Positions 63,709 through 64,000 of a stretch of DNA of 64,000 nt are shown one piece after another. The stretch is from Acidobacteriota bacterium (GTDB taxonomy: Bacteria > Acidobacteriota > Blastocatellia > HR10). The translations under genes and the position numbers were made by a program. Numbering within the stretch: the first letter of the stretch is position 1; each line of letters begins with the position of its first letter. The stretch covers positions 62,001-126,000 of the forward strand of contig JAUQQC010000005.1 of assembly GCA_030550025.1 (NCBI GenBank). The letters run 5' to 3'. A model generated the notes under the pieces. It made no database searches and had not been told where the DNA came from. It worked only from the letters and a program-made list of their open reading frames with translations.

Positions 63709-64000
63709 TCACATCACCTGCAAGATCACGCACTTGAGATAACGCGTCTCCGGCATCGAGAGGAGGACCGGATGATCGGGGGCTTGCGTCCGCCGTTCGA
63801 GAATCCGCACTTGGCGTCGGGCATCGGCAGCTGCCTCGCGCAACATATCGAGAAACATCTCTTCGCTCATGTGGTACGAGCAGCTACATGTCATCAGCAC
63901 GCCGTCCGACCGCAGGAGTCGAAGAGCGCGCAGGTTGATCTCCTTGTACCCGCGCAGGGCGCCGGGGACGGCCGCGCGGCTTTTAGCAAAGGCCGGCGGA
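63709..64000 (-). CDS. RlmI-type 23S rRNA methyltransferase, C-terminal part
   Basis: Partial gene running off the right edge; its start is outside the window. Reading through to base 63999 gives PPAFAKSRAAVPGALRGYKE, then VLMTCSCSYHMSEEMFLDML and the final DHPVLLSMPETRYLKCVILQV. The PPAFAKS and TCSCS motifs and the closing DHP-PETRYLK stretch match the C-terminal half of SAM-dependent m5C rRNA methyltransferases of the RlmI/YccW family. The track start at 63900 is an internal GTG. E. coli RlmI modifies C1962 of 23S rRNA; the same target here is inference. Confidence 0.88.
   Translation of the reverse strand, partial: PPAFAKSRAAVPGALRGYKEINLRALRLLRSDGVLMTCSCSYHMSEEMFLDMLREAAADARRQVRILERRTQAPDHPVLLSMPETRYLKCVILQVM

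Overview
This window is a gene-dense, GC-rich bacterial chromosome segment with no phage, insertion sequence, CRISPR array or plasmid gene that I can recognise. The cell is a diderm: there are two proteins that look like outer-membrane beta-barrels, a LysM lytic transglycosylase and export machinery. The mixture of large secreted peptidases (S9, paired M16, M48), HEAT and TPR proteins, hybrid histidine kinases and zinc-ribbon membrane proteins suits Acidobacteriota (a Blastocatellia/Chloracidobacterium-like lineage). That placement is inference from gene style and would need marker-gene phylogeny.

Layout. 1-6.7 kb (minus strand): radA, a PIN/TRAM protein, ispD, ispF, pyrimidine-nucleoside phosphorylase, a NupC-type transporter and the first codons of a probable purine nucleoside phosphorylase. 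6.7-9.0 kb: ribD, rsmA, tRNA-Pro and tRNA-Arg. 9.1-22.2 kb: a tightly coupled plus-strand unit of hybrid kinase, HEAT-repeat membrane protein, a 45-residue membrane peptide missed by the ORF track, a GT-C glycosyltransferase with a sugar-binding-like tail, a TPR/beta-barrel protein, a UbiA-type DPPR-synthase-like enzyme and a processive GT2. This looks like an envelope or exopolysaccharide synthesis and export system and is the most novel item here. 22.2-22.7 kb: RNase P RNA (rnpB, minus) with a promoter -10 box and a candidate terminator.

22.8-31.6 kb: an M48 peptidase, zinc-ribbon membrane proteins, DUF350, a divergent PanC, FmdB, uvrC with a ZIP transporter, and a Spy/CpxP-like protein. 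31.7-39.4 kb: a CARDB-type secreted protein and a minus-strand glycan cluster (GT-C, WecE-like transaminase, WecD-like acetyltransferase, GT2, GT-C), probably for dTDP-Fuc4NAc or a related amino sugar. 39.5-51.4 kb: S9 peptidase, hemerythrin, crotonase-fold protein, an M16 pair, a threonine dehydratase-like enzyme, a second hybrid kinase and an MltD-like transglycosylase.

51.5-64 kb: an ABC ATPase and periplasmic adaptor without a permease, glutamate dehydrogenase, FtsB/DivIC-like, phosphohexomutase, a barrel protein, lepB-rnc-TPR, icd and mdh, a secreted protein whose 3' end overlaps mdh convergently, and the C-terminal part of an RlmI-type methyltransferase. Most ORF-track lines are antisense or frame shadows caused by GC-rich codon use and are left out. 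Start sites were moved wherever Shine-Dalgarno sequences, signal peptides or overlaps favour another codon. Promoter calls are visual matches only.
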